A stretch of DNA of 64,000 nucleotides from Cafeteria roenbergensis (taxonomy: Eukaryota > Sar > Bigyra > Bicosoecida > Cafeteriaceae): NCBI GenBank assembly GCA_008330645.1, contig VLTN01000012.1, positions 248,001-312,000 on the forward strand, in the 5' to 3' direction. Positions 19,674 to 30,246 of this stretch are shown piece by piece (position 1 is the first letter of the stretch; each line of letters starts with the position of its first letter). The position numbers were made by a program, and so were the translations under genes. The notes under the pieces were generated by a model. That model was not told the DNA's origin and did no database searches. It saw only the letters and a program-made list of their open reading frames with translations.

Positions 19674-22600
19674 TCACACAACTGCAGCGCACGATGCGCC
19701 CGAGAGACGCCTGTCGTCTCCTTGGCATTGGCTGTCCGGCGAGCCGCACATGGCGGCGCCTGGCGACGCCGACCCAGGTTCACCCTCTCCGCTCGCCGGG
19801 GACGCGAACCCGAAGCGAGGGCCCCTGCCCCAAGACGCCGGCGAGTCCGCGTCCCATGAGCCCGGGGACGAGCCATCGCAAGGCGACGATCCCAGCGCGC
19901 GGCTGAGGCCTCCGTACTCGGAAGGAGTCGCGAACGCCGGCAACTCGGGTGCCTGGCACGCAGCAGCTGCAGCTGCCACAGCGGCCGGACGACACTTGCC
20001 CGATGTGTGCGGGGTGGACGCACCCGCACCGGCGTATGAGCCGCGGATGCACCCCGTCCCTGCGACAGGGGCAAGAGGTGCTTCCTGGGGCATGGTCTGC
20101 TCGTTGGCGCCTCCCTGCTGCCAAGGCCTGCCGAACGTGGCCACGCTCCCTCGCACGGGCAAGGACAGGCGACGGGCGAAGAACCTCGCCCTGCTGTCCA
20201 GCGATGCCCTGGCGGGGGCGTCGTCGGAAACGACGGCTCCGCTTGAAGCCCTGAGCGGGAATGGCGCGTTTCCCGCGATCGCGGCGCCGCGGCACAGCGG
20301 GGGAGCGGGGCTGTCTGAGCCCACCCGCATGCTTGCCATCGCGGTCACGAGACCGCTCATCGGGCTGAAGCCTGACGCCGCTGCGCCAGACTCTCCCTCC
20401 AGGCGGCGCCGAGCGCGCACCAGCATGGGCGAGGGCGTCCCGGTGCAGAGCATCGCTCCAGCGCCCAGGGCGGTCACAGCGTCATCGTGGTCGTCCTGCT
20501 CCCTGAACACCCTCCCGCACACTGCTTCGATCGCGGACGTGGGTTCCGCGACGTCGGCCGTGTCCTCTGCAAACTTCGGTGCGGGCGCCTCTGCGGCCGC
20601 CGGCGCCGCTGCAGCTCCCCCAGCCGGACGCGACGCAGTCGCGACGGGGCCATCGCCCTGGCGCAAACCGCCGGCGCTGGTGCTTGGACCGAGTCTGGAA
20701 CTGGAGCTGGAACTGGAGCTAGGGCTGGAGAGGCTGTCGCGGCCGCCGTCGCCGTCGCCGTCGCCACGGTCGGCTGGGGACTCGCTGCCTTGCCACGAAG
20801 CGCCGGCCAGCATCGCCTCCATATAGGCATGGACTGCGCTGCCAACGGCCTGCCGAAGGGCGGCCACTGCGGCGTGGTCCCTGCCGGCAGTGGCAAAGCC
20901 GCCAAGCGGGCCGGGGGCCGAGCCGTGGGAGTGGAGCAGCGCCTGCGCCACCGCCGCTGAGGTCGCTGCCTCAAGGGCGGCCTCTGCAGCCTCCAGCTGC
21001 GCGTCGGAGAGGCGGGGAGACTCCGCAGGGTCCGCGACGCCGTCTCCAGGGGCGATTGAGAAGGCGTCGCCCGCTGCAGCCCCCTGGCTGCACTGGAGCT
21101 CGTGAGCCAGCGCGCTGCTGCCACAGGCGCAGCCGACCTCGCTCTCCTCCAGAACCCGCGCCGCCACACCCACCGGGGCAAGGGTCTCGCCATCGGAGGC
21201 GGGACTCTCCCTGTCGCTGCAAGCGCTCAGAGCGTCCGAGTAAACCTCCGACTCGGCCTCAGAAGCGGCCTCAGAATCGGCCTCAGAATCGGCCTCAGAA
21301 TCGGCCTCAGAATCGGCCTCAGAATCGGCCTCAGAATCGGCGCCCTCTTCCTCACTGTCACCACTGTCCTCGACAGGGCCCCGTCGCTGGCAGTGCTTCA
21401 CAGGGGTAAACGACAGGTCGTCCTTCGGGCCAGGGGACGCCGGCACGGCCAGGCATGCCTGCAGCAACGGCGAAGCTCCGACATCTGCCACAAGCCCGGA
21501 TTCAGCGCTGCGAACAGGGGCAGCAGCATCACTATCGACGCCAGTGTCCGATGTTGCATCAGGAGCACCAACACCAACACCACCAGCCGCGGTCGGAAAT
21601 TCGGTGCCTGCCGGCGACGGACTGCTTGCGCCTGGCACGCGGCCTGGCGCTGGGATGGCCCTCGCGTCGCAGGAGTCGCCGTTGTTGCATGCGTCCGTGT
21701 CGTCTTCAGAGATGCAGCCGGCACCACAAACAGCATCCTCCGCCGTGCTTCCCTCCCAGGAAACACTGGCATGGGGAGGCGCTGCGGCCGAATCAGCCAC
21801 TGGATCAACACCCGCGACGGCGACGTGGTGTCCGCCTGAGCCAACAACGCGCCCCTCTTCCGCGGCAGGCGATTGCAGATCCTCGGAAACCTGCGCGCTG
21901 AGGCTGCTGCTCCCGCCGCAGCCACTGATGGCACTCTCGCTGCATTCGCTGTGAGGCATTTGCGTGACGATGCCGCCGGCAGTCTCGCCCTCGCCGCGTG
22001 CCGGCTCATGGCAGCCTTCGTCCCCGTCCGAGTCCGTGACCATGTCCGCGTCGGACTCGTGAGCATCCAGCGTTGACACAGGCACCCCTGCCTCCAGCTC
22101 TGGCGCTGCAGCCGAACCAGGCTCCGCGGCTCTGCCCGGCGGCAGCTCGTCGATCGACGTTGCGAGCACTGGCTGCTCCCACCAGCTAGAGCCTGCGCTC
22201 TGCGACACGGGCCCCCACAACCGGCGCCGTGTTGTCGCCCGCGCGATGGCCTGGTCGGCAGCCTCGTCGTCGTCGTCGACGGCATCCCCGCCGCCAGCCC
22301 CTTCGCCGCCAGCACTGCCCTGCAGGGAGCCGCCAGCATCTGCGTCGGGCCCAAGGCTGCCTCCGCTTGCGCGCATCTGCGTTTCGCGCGTCAGGCCTGC
22401 GGTCTCGCACGCAGCATCAGCAGCTGCCGGCGCCCCAGCCGCGGTCGCCCCAGCCGCAAGCGCATGCTCGTCTGCCTCAATGCGCCGCTCCAGCGCCCGC
22501 ACGCGGTCCTCCATTGCATCCCGCTCGCGCACCGCGCGCAGGTAGGCCAGCTCGTACTCGGCCGGTGTCACCAGCTTGCCCGTGCTGGCCAGCCTGTAGC

Positions 22601-25312
22601 GGACCGTGCCCCGGTTCTTGAACGGGGCCATGCCGGTCAGCTCCTTCATGGCGTCGTCGTCTGCCTGCCTGGCCGCCACCATGGCCTGCAGTCCGACCCG
22701 AATCGAGGCGAGCGCTGCGCGCATCTCAGGGAGACTCATGGCAGCCCCGCCCTCCGATGCCGCCTCGGCAGGCAGCTCCGGCAGCACGGTCGATGGGTAG
22801 CTGGCCGACGCGGCGACCTCTGCCCGGAGCCTGCGCGTCCGTGCGGTAGCCCTCACCGGGGTCAGGAGGCCTGCGTGGGCCTTCATCGCCGCAACCCTCC
22901 CCAGGGCCTCGGAGACAGGCCGGCCGGGCTCGGGGGACGAAAACGCCGAAAGCGGTGCGGCGGGGGGCGGCGTTGTTGCGCCGCGCATCGGCCTGGGCGG
23001 GCTCTGCCGCCCGGCTGCATCGTCCCGGCTCGAGGGGGCGCGCCGTCCCCTTGCGCTTGTCGCAGCCGGAGCAGCTGAAGAGCCGGAGTCAGCGGCGGCG
23101 GAGTCACCAATCTGCCCATGCACGTGGTATGAGGCTGCAGCCAGCTCCCGCACCATGCCCAGCAGAGACATGCGGGACGGGCTGGGGGCGACCGCAGCCT
23201 CCGCGGGGCGTGCTCCGGCGGCTGCGTTGGCCCCGCAGTCCCTGCTCGCGGTGACTGCGGACGAGGCATCGGCCTCTTCGTCGGCATCGCCGCCGTCCTC
23301 GGAACCACCGCCGTCGTCGGCATCGCCGCAGTCGTCTGTGCGGGCGTCGGCGACGCCACCCTCCGCCGCACCAAACTGCGCTTCGTCGGCCGAGGTCTCA
23401 TTCGCGTTGGTGGGCTGTGCTCCAGCCTTGGAACGGCCTGCCTGCCTGGCATCGCGCTGGCCCCCAAACGACGGGGACCCGACGGCGGGCCGTCCAGCTG
23501 CCGCCCCGACAGCAGCGGGAGGCGCGCCGACAGCGCCCTCGCTGTCAGATGCCGGCCGGCTGAAGAACTCTGCCGCCGTCACGGTGTTGGGGCTCCCTGG
23601 GAACGCCGGGGCCACGCTGTCCGGCGCGCCAATCGCCTCGCCAGCTGCGGCGTGCTCGCTGCCCCTCGAGGGCTCCGCTGGATCTGCTGCAACACCGGCC
23701 GCTGGCTGGGCCGCTGGCTGGGCCGCTGGCTGGGCCGCTGGCTGGGCCGCTGGCTGGGCCGCTGGCTGGGCCGCTGGCTGGGCCGCTGGCTGGGCCGCTG
23801 GCTGGGCCGCTGGCTGGGCCGCTGGCTGGGCCGCTGGCTGGGCCGCTGGCTGGGCCGCTGGCTGGGCCGCTGGCTGGGCCGCTGGCTGGGCCGCTGGCTG
23901 GGCCGCTGGCTGGGCCGCTGGCTGGGCCGCTGGCTGGGCCGCTGGCTGGGCCGCTGGCTGGGCCGCTCGGGGCCCCGCCGCCGCGGCGGGCGGAGCTGGG
24001 CCGTGCTGCGTGGGCGGCTGCTGAGCGCCTGCCCGGGCCCTGGACCGCACCAGCTTCTGGCGCAGCTCTGCAATCTTATCTGCGGCTCTGCCATGCGCAC
24101 TTCGCACGCTGGGAGCCGCTGCTCTCGAGGCTGCGGGCACGCTGGGCGGCGGCGGTGTCGGCTGTGCAGCGCCACGGCGATCGGTCGCGCGCTCCCGAGC
24201 GGCAGGCGGGCCGCGAGCTGGCGCTGCGACGGCGGGGTGCGGCGCCTCCGGCGGCTTGAACCCCGCTGAGGCGGCGTCGCCCTGGCAGGACTGCCGGCGG
24301 CCAGAGAGAAGGGGCGACTTCCCGCGGCCGGTTGGCGGGACGGGGGGCTGGCGTGGCGCCGCGGCGCTGTCCAAGGCAGTAGTGCCCAAGCCAGCGCCAC
24401 CTGTGCCGGTTACACTGTCAATGGCCAGCTGGGAGGCATGGCGCGAGGTAGCAGAGCCTCTTCTGCCTCTGGCGCTGCCGCTGCCATGGCTGGCGCTGCC
24501 GTGGCTGGCGCTGCCGTGGCTGGCGCTCGTGCGCGAACTGCTGCTCGTGCCTCCGCGGGCCGGGACGGGGGATGGGAGAGTGGGGGTTGCCGTCTCGCGT
24601 GCCTCCTCGGCTGCAGCGTCAACAGCTGCGGCTATGGCGGCTGCCATGGTTGGAATAAACGCCAGGTCTGGCCGCGCGCTGACGAGTCGCCGGCGAGGCG
24701 CGGCGAACACAAGAGAGGCGCGCTCAGGGACGCCGCCCGCCTCTTGGCCCGAGAGCGTGCAATGAATTACAGGGGCGTCGCCCTCGACATGCTTGTGGCG
24801 CACGGAGGTGATGCTGGTGTAGGGGAACAGCGCAAACACCATTCCTGTGGGAGCACGCGAGCCGCGGATGTCGATCAGCTTTCCCTGGAAGCCCACGCCA
24901 TCGATGGTCAGCATCGCATTGCCAAGAGCGATGACTTCCTGCACACGTTGGTCAACGGGTGGCCGGGAGAGAGCTTGAATGAGGGTGGGCGCCCAGCGAG
25001 GCTGCCCAGCGTTGGTGCAAGCGCGAGGCCACATTTCCCGCTCACCGACTCATAGGCCAGCGCCACGTGCTTGAACGGCCCCGGGACACCGTCAACCAGC
25101 TGCTGCTTGCGCGCCTCGTCGGGGGTTACAAGCCACAGGGACGCAAACCGCTGAAGCTGGAGCCTGGCATTGTCGCTGCTCGCGCCACCCCGCGCCCGAA
25201 GCGCCTGTGGAGCCGCCGGGATGCCGGCCCGCTTTGCGAGGGCACCTGCTGTGGGGACATTTGATGTCTTAGCGCCGAGGGGCTTGCGGGCCCCGGCCCT
25301 GGACGCCGCCAT
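19674..25312 (-). CDS. large low-complexity protein with AAQP repeats, one intron
   Basis: Exons 25312-25046 and 24938-19674, 1,843 residues. The 107-nt intron runs GTGAGC...GTGCAG, phase 0, and joins KHVALAYES to EVIALGNAML. Residues about 50-180 across that junction are the only globular-looking part (RLQLQRFASLWLVTPDEARK; MLTIDGVGFQGKLIDIRG; FALFPYTSITSV), perhaps a PH-like or beta-rich domain; I do not recognise it. After this come Ser/Ala-rich stretches, 22 AAQP tetrapeptides, a second ordered patch around TVRYRLASTGKLVTPAEYEL with a coiled coil, and a DSEA acidic repeat. The C-terminus is Ser/Gly/Ala-rich. ATG 25312 is the first Met; the frame further upstream begins only at GTG. It is divergent from the Kv channel (246 bp). 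Possibly a scaffold; function unknown. Confidence 0.75.
21250..21341 (-). repeat. 12-bp coding repeat encoding DSEA
   Basis: About seven copies of gaatcggcctca on the plus strand. They encode a Asp-Ser-Glu-Ala tetrapeptide array in the 19674-25312 gene and are nearly perfect at DNA level, so expansion looks recent. Confidence 0.9.
23701..23966 (-). repeat. 12-bp coding minisatellite encoding AAQP, about 22 copies
   Basis: Perfect or near-perfect tandem copies of gctggctgggcc on the plus strand, read on the minus strand as Ala-Ala-Gln-Pro. The number of copies is a likely length polymorphism and a place where an assembly could collapse. Confidence 0.95.
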
Positions 25313-25558
25313 GGCACCTCGGATGCCGCCAACGGGTGGCAGCCTGCGAGCCCGACTCACTCACCCCGCACGGCAGAGCCAGAACGCGCCGGTCGCAAAC
25401 CGCCGGCAACTGGTCTCGAGCTGCTGCTCCTTGCAAACGCCGCGCACCTCCGTCCGCTAGGTGCCCCAGCCAGTGCTTGAGTGGCAAGGTTCGCTTGCTG
25501 AAGGCGTTGCAGCCGCCTGCTGCCCCCCGGCGCGGAGCGAGCACCCCAAGCTCGCGCA

Positions 25559-27371
25559 ATGGAACCGCAGGCGGCAGCCGACAGCTCGCCGTCGGCTGCT
25601 CGATCCCTCACCCAGAAGGCCGCCTCGTGGGTCCTTCGAGCGTCCTCGTCGCTTCCGGCGATGGTGTCGCGGTCAAACTCTGGAACTCTCTCGAGCAAGG
25701 TCGAGCCGGTGCCTCTGGTCGCGATTTCGGGAAAGGCACTAGAGGAGTACCACGACTTGTTCGCCATGATGGACCAAGACGGGTCCGGAGACGTCAGCTT
25801 GGACGAGCTTAAGGTCATGTTCAAGAACATGCAGATCCGTGTCGCGGACAGCGAGATCAAGAGCATCGTCATAGCAATGGACGCAGACAAGAGCGGGACT
25901 GTGTCGTTTCCAGGTGAGCGGCGCCGCAGCCGCACGCGCAGCTATGGGATGTGGTGCAAGAGTGCGCCTGTTGCACGACAAGAATGTCGCTGCCTGCTCA
26001 CTGCCCGCCTCCCTCGCAGAGTTTGCGTCTGTGCTGCACGCGCTGGTCCTCACCAGACGAGAGGTCTCCAACCCGTCGGTGTACGCCATTGACCTTGACC
26101 CCCCACTTGACCAAGGAGGTGCTGGGAACTGGATAGGCGGTGCCACTCCTCGATCCGTGCAGTGGGTGATCGCTCAAGTCGGCCGGGTCCGTGCAGCAGT
26201 CTGGGAGCTTCTGGACGACCCTGCGAGTTCGTGGGCTTCGCAGCTCATCAGCTGGTGGCTCATGGCTGCGATTATTGTTTCGGTTACAACCTTTGTGGTC
26301 GAAACCGTGCCAGGAGTTCATCGCCAGCACGACCAGCTGTTCAGCAACATTGAGTCGGTATGCATGATTCACTTCGTCATCGAGTTCGCGCTGAGGTTGC
26401 TGTCCTGTCCGAACCTGGTCAAGTTTGGAACGGACGTCATGAATATCATTGACTTTGTGGCTATCCTTCCATTCTTTCTCGAGCTTGCGATGCAAGGCGA
26501 CACCCAAGGGACAGCAGTGATTCGCGCCGTCAGACTTGTGAGGGTGTTCCGAGTGGTGAAGGTGTCCAGGTACTTGGCATGGCTCCGAGTGTTTGCGGCC
26601 ACGGTCCACGCGAGCGTTGCGCCTCTGGGCATGATTCTCTTCGTGATCGGCCTGTTGGTCATCCTGCTTTCGAGTGCGGCGTACTTTGCTGAGCGAGGAG
26701 AGTCGCCGGGCTTCGACAGCATTCCCGAGTCCATGTGGTGGTGCGTGGTTACAATGACGACCATTGGGTTTGGGAGGTCAGTCCCTCGCACCCTGCTGGG
26801 CAAGCTCGTGGGGTCGATTGCCGCGACATGTGGGGTGGTGATCCTTGCCATCCCGATTTCGGTGATTGCAACCAACTTTCAGCTTGAGTTCGCCAAGCTC
26901 ACCACTTCGAGAGCCGCGGTTGCAAGATCAAAGGCCCTGGCCGGCGATGATGAGTCCAATGGTGCCCTGAGCTCGATGCTGTCAAGCCTTCGGCGTGAGC
27001 CATCTTCTGCGGCGGCAGCCGCGCTGGAGGGGTGCCGCGCTCGCTGCTGCCGCCCGTCTGCTGCGCCAGGCGAGGACGAGGACGCCGCAGTCGACGGCAG
27101 CAGCCACAGGACAAGCGTTCAGCCGTTGCTGACCATGGTCCAGAACAAGGCCAACTCCGCACACCTGCACGTCGACCCCGACACACTGCGTCATCATTGG
27201 AGCGCCCCATTCCTTCGTACGTCCATTGACACTATAACCGCGAACAGGCGCCGCCTGATGAGTTCGTTCAAGCAAGTGGAGCTCCGCAACCGCGACAGCA
27301 TCTTTGAGGAGACTGCGCGCCTTGTCGACCGCATCGGAACTCGAGATCGCTTGGCAAACACCATGCAATAG
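25559..27371 (+). CDS. voltage-gated K+ channel with N-terminal EF-hands, one intron
   Basis: Exons 25559-25913 and 26020-27371, 568 residues. The 106-nt phase-1 intron (GTGAGC...TCGCAG) rebuilds the second EF-hand loop. EF loops: DQDGSGDVSLDE (72-83) and DADKSGTVSFPE (108-119). Six membrane segments follow: S1 about 193-213, S2 with FVIEFALRLL, S3 with NIIDFVAILPF, S4 about 287-303 with Arg/Lys at every third position (RAVRLVRVFRVVKVSR), S5, pore helix and S6 (AIPISVIATNF). The selectivity filter reads TTIGFG (365-370). GFG occurs in EAG/HERG channels, so K+ selectivity is plausible, but the next residue is Arg instead of the usual Asp or Asn. No T1 domain is seen; the EF-hands take its place, suggesting gating by both voltage and calcium. 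The gene is a plasma-membrane or ciliary channel by inference. Confidence 0.9.
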
Positions 27372-27404
27372 TAAGGGGAGGGGCGCACCAGCACAGCTTG
27401 GCCT

Positions 27405-27427
27405 GGTGTGTGCGTGTGTGTGTGTGC
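27405..27427. repeat. GT microsatellite between convergent genes
   Basis: An interrupted (GT)n tract in the 106-bp gap between the Kv channel stop and the RPAP3-like stop. This gap must hold both 3' ends. Confidence 0.85.
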
Positions 27428-27477
27428 GAACGATTGGAACCGTCGAGCCAACAGCGCAACTTGGCTGCAAAGCCGCC

Positions 27478-29248
27478 TTAGCCAAGCGCACGCTCCACAC
27501 TGGCCAGGGCTGCCCTGTCCGCCTCCTCTAGCATGTCGAAGGTCATGGACCACATGGGCGCCGCAAGCAGCCCCCTCTTGACCCGTCTGGCCTTCGCGAG
27601 CACAGCGCTGTCCCCCCCTGCCACAACCTTGGCCAGAGTCTGGACAATTTGCCCAGCAAACTCTCCGTCCATGGCGGAGCCTCCGCTGCGGGCGAAGCAC
27701 GCGCCAACCCCTCCCTTCCCCAGCCCGGTAAGCAGCTTCCACCGCTTCGCTGGCGAGTCGGCCGCGGCCCACGCTGCCTCCAGCTCGAAGCCCCCCAGGC
27801 GTGCCTTTCTGGCCGGCTTGGCGTCGGCGGCGCGTTCGGCTCCCGCAGCCACGGCCTCGGCCGGAGCGGCGCTGGGATCAGATGCAGCACCGCTGAACGA
27901 GGCACCGCCGGGCGAAGAAGCCGCGTCCGCCGGCGCGGTTGCGGCCGATTGCATCACCGGCTCGGCTGCGGCCGATTGCATCACCGGCTCGGCTGCGGCC
28001 GATTGCATCACCGGCTCGGCTGCTGGTGGCACCGCGCGCGGAGCGCCGGCGGGCGCCCGGGACGGGGATTGCGCCCCGGCCGGCGTCGGCCTGCCCGACG
28101 GAGTCGCCGCGCTGAGCGCGGCAGGCGAGTTGCGTCTCTGGGCCGGCTGGCTTCCGGCGCCGGCGGCAGCGTCTGCGGTCTCCGGTGTGGCCCGGCGAAG
28201 ACCGGATGCGCTGGGCGCGGCGGTGGCGGGCCGGCTGTCGGGACGGGCATGCTCTATCGAGCGTCGGGCGTCGGGCCGGGTGCCGTCTCTCTCCGCCTGC
28301 GAAGCCGCCTCTGCTTCGGCCGAGGCTGCCGATGCAGTCATGGCTTCGGCGCCAACGACCACCACGCCGGGCACAAGGGCACGCCGCGGCTCCGCCTTCA
28401 CCGCCGCCTCCCGCCGACGCACCAGCCGCTGAAGCTGCGCTGCCGCCTGCGCCGAGGCCGGCTGTGCGGCACAGGCGGCGGCCGCATCAGCGATGGCCAG
28501 CCGAATCAAACCGAGTGTGGTGCGGGCCACTGACCGGCGCAGCAGGCACTTGCCAGCCAAGGGGGCACTGGCGTGGCCGGGACCCAGGCTCTCGTCCCAT
28601 GCCAACAGCTGCAGGGCCTGCGAGGCGTCGGCAGCTGCGCCGGCCGGGTCGCTGGTCTTGATTCGGGCCATTGCACGGTTCGCCCAGGCTGCTGGCAGCG
28701 AGCTGTCGGCAGCCACAGCGCGGCTGTAGGCAGCTTCTGCGCGCTCAAACTCGCCGTTGCGATAGGCAATGTTGCCGCGCTCGCGCTCGACATCGGCCAG
28801 CGACTCGGCGACCGCTTGCCGCTGCAGAGTTCGAACCTCGGTTCGGGGCGCCCGAGGCTCGGGCAAGGTCGCTTCCGACCCACGGCCGCCACGGGCCGAA
28901 ACATGCTCGTCCGCAGCGCCATCCTGCGGGAGAGTCCGCACGAGCGGGACGCAGCAACCGTGGGGCAGGGAGGCAACGGCACTCGCGCCTGAGCTCACGC
29001 CAGAAGGCAATCCCACGGCTCACCGCATCGAACGACTCCCACTTAGCGTAGCCTCTGTCATACGTGTGTGCCGCAGCTGTTCCCGTCTTGGCCGTGCTGC
29101 TGGAGGTCCCCGAGTCGGGTGGCGCGGAGGCCGGAACGGTCGACGTTCGCACCGACTGCTGCCAGCGAAGCACCTCCTTCACCGCTTGCTGCTGCTCCAT
29201 CACGCTGTGCCTGGCGCGAAACGCCGCGTCCATGGATGCAGCTGACAT
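27478..29248 (-). CDS. RPAP3/SPAG1-like TPR co-chaperone, one intron
   Basis: Exons 29248-29024 and 28923-27478, 556 residues. The 100-nt intron (GTGAGC...CCGCAG, phase 0) joins YAKWESFDA to DGAADEHVS. The short N-terminal motif GYAKWESFD resembles the YxKWxxFD motif before the TPRs in RPAP3 and SPAG1. Three TPR units follow at about residues 115-250 (ERGNIAYRNGEFERAEAAYS; AWANRAMARIK; CLLRRSVARTTLG). After a Ser/Ala/Pro linker, the last 110 residues match an RPAP3_C domain (LGGFELEAAWAA to MWSMTFDMLEEADRAAL). These proteins work with HSP90/R2TP to assemble RNA polymerases or axonemal dyneins. TPR plus RPAP3_C alone does not separate RPAP3 from SPAG1. ATG 29248 lies just 38 bp from the divergent ATG at 29287. 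Confidence 0.8.
27941..28021 (-). repeat. 27-bp coding repeat, three copies
   Basis: Three identical copies of a 27-bp unit (begins gcggccgattgcatcaccgg) encoding a nine-residue unit with EPVMQS in the linker of the RPAP3-like protein. Confidence 0.9.
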
Positions 29249-29286
29249 CGCCCCACCCTCGCCGCGAGTGAGCGTGGCAGTCCCCC

Positions 29287-30246
29287 ATGGCCGAAAGAGC
29301 AGCAGAGCTGTGCACCAAAGCACTCATGACCCACCACCTGCTCGTTCTCCCCACGAGCATGGCTGACGCTCGTCCGGACAAAAGCTACGAGGGGCGTTTG
29401 CCATGCGGAGTGCCCGGCGAGGCCCTGCGGAGCCTCAGCGCCCGCAGGAGGGTTCCGTCGCTGGGCGTCGCAACTGCCGCTGACGTGCTCGTGAGCGCCG
29501 ACACTGTCGCTGTGCGTGCGAGCATCCCCGACCAGGGCCGCAGTCTCGCTACGCTATCCATACTCGGCAGATGCGAGGCCGGCCAGGACCTCTTCCTCAG
29601 GCTGCTTCGAGCATTGCGCCGGTTGCACTCTGCCGGGCTCGTCCACGGCTCGGTCAACGCGACCAACGTACTAGTGGGCGACGTTGATGACGGCACGGAG
29701 GAGGCATCACGGGGCCGCAAGCGTGGTCGTGACGAAATCGGCCGAGTGGCGAGTGTTTCGCTCACGGGCCTGGAGTTCGTTTCAGAAGCGGCGGCGCAGG
29801 GGGCTTCCCCGACAGACCTGCCTGGCTGGCGAGCACCCGAGCAGGAACTCGGTGCTCCTGCAACGGCCGCCACTGACGCGTGGCAGGCGGCGATGACCCT
29901 CCTCTGCTCTCTGAGCGACGCGTTCCCACGCACCCCGCCAGCCGGCCCGGAAGGCGCACTCGCTTCAACAATGCTTTTCGGAGCCGTCCCAGAAGTAGTG
30001 GCCCGCAAGCTGGGCCTGCACAAGGCTTGGAAGTCTGCGAACCGGGCTGGGGCTAGCCCCACAAGCCTGGCCCCTGAGGTTTTGGCCCACCACTTTAGCG
30101 GCACCGAGGCGAAACCCCTTGCAAGCTTGCTCGCTGGAATGCTCAATCCGTGCCCAGAGAGCAGGGTCTCAGTCGAGGCAGCTCTGGCTCATGCAGGCCT
30201 TGCAAGGGCACGAAGAGTCATGCGGCTCTCCAGAGCAACCAGGTGA
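29287..30246 (+). CDS. small pseudokinase-like protein
   Basis: Predicted 319 residues. The C-lobe of a protein kinase can be followed: LRALRRLHSAGLVHGSVNATNVLV aligns with the catalytic loop, VSLTGLEFV with the DFG region, GWRAPEQ with the APE motif, DAWQAAMTLLCSL with helix F, and LLAGMLNPCPESRVSVEAALAH with the conserved Arg near the end. Key residues are gone: HRD reads HGS, DFG reads TGL, and no glycine loop or clear VAIK lysine is present in the short N-lobe. It is therefore probably inactive and may act as a scaffold. ATG 29359 is an alternative start. The gene shares a 38-bp divergent promoter with the RPAP3-like gene. Confidence 0.75.
   Translation: MAERAAELCTKALMTHHLLVLPTSMADARPDKSYEGRLPCGVPGEALRSLSARRRVPSLGVATAADVLVSADTVAVRASIPDQGRSLATLSILGRCEAGQDLFLRLLRALRRLHSAGLVHGSVNATNVLVGDVDDGTEEASRGRKRGRDEIGRVASVSLTGLEFVSEAAAQGASPTDLPGWRAPEQELGAPATAATDAWQAAMTLLCSLSDAFPRTPPAGPEGALASTMLFGAVPEVVARKLGLHKAWKSANRAGASPTSLAPEVLAHHFSGTEAKPLASLLAGMLNPCPESRVSVEAALAHAGLARARRVMRLSRATR

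Noticed and set aside
23701-23966. Possible CRISPR array
   Set aside because: Perfect 12-bp tandem copies with no spacers, in frame in a coding region.
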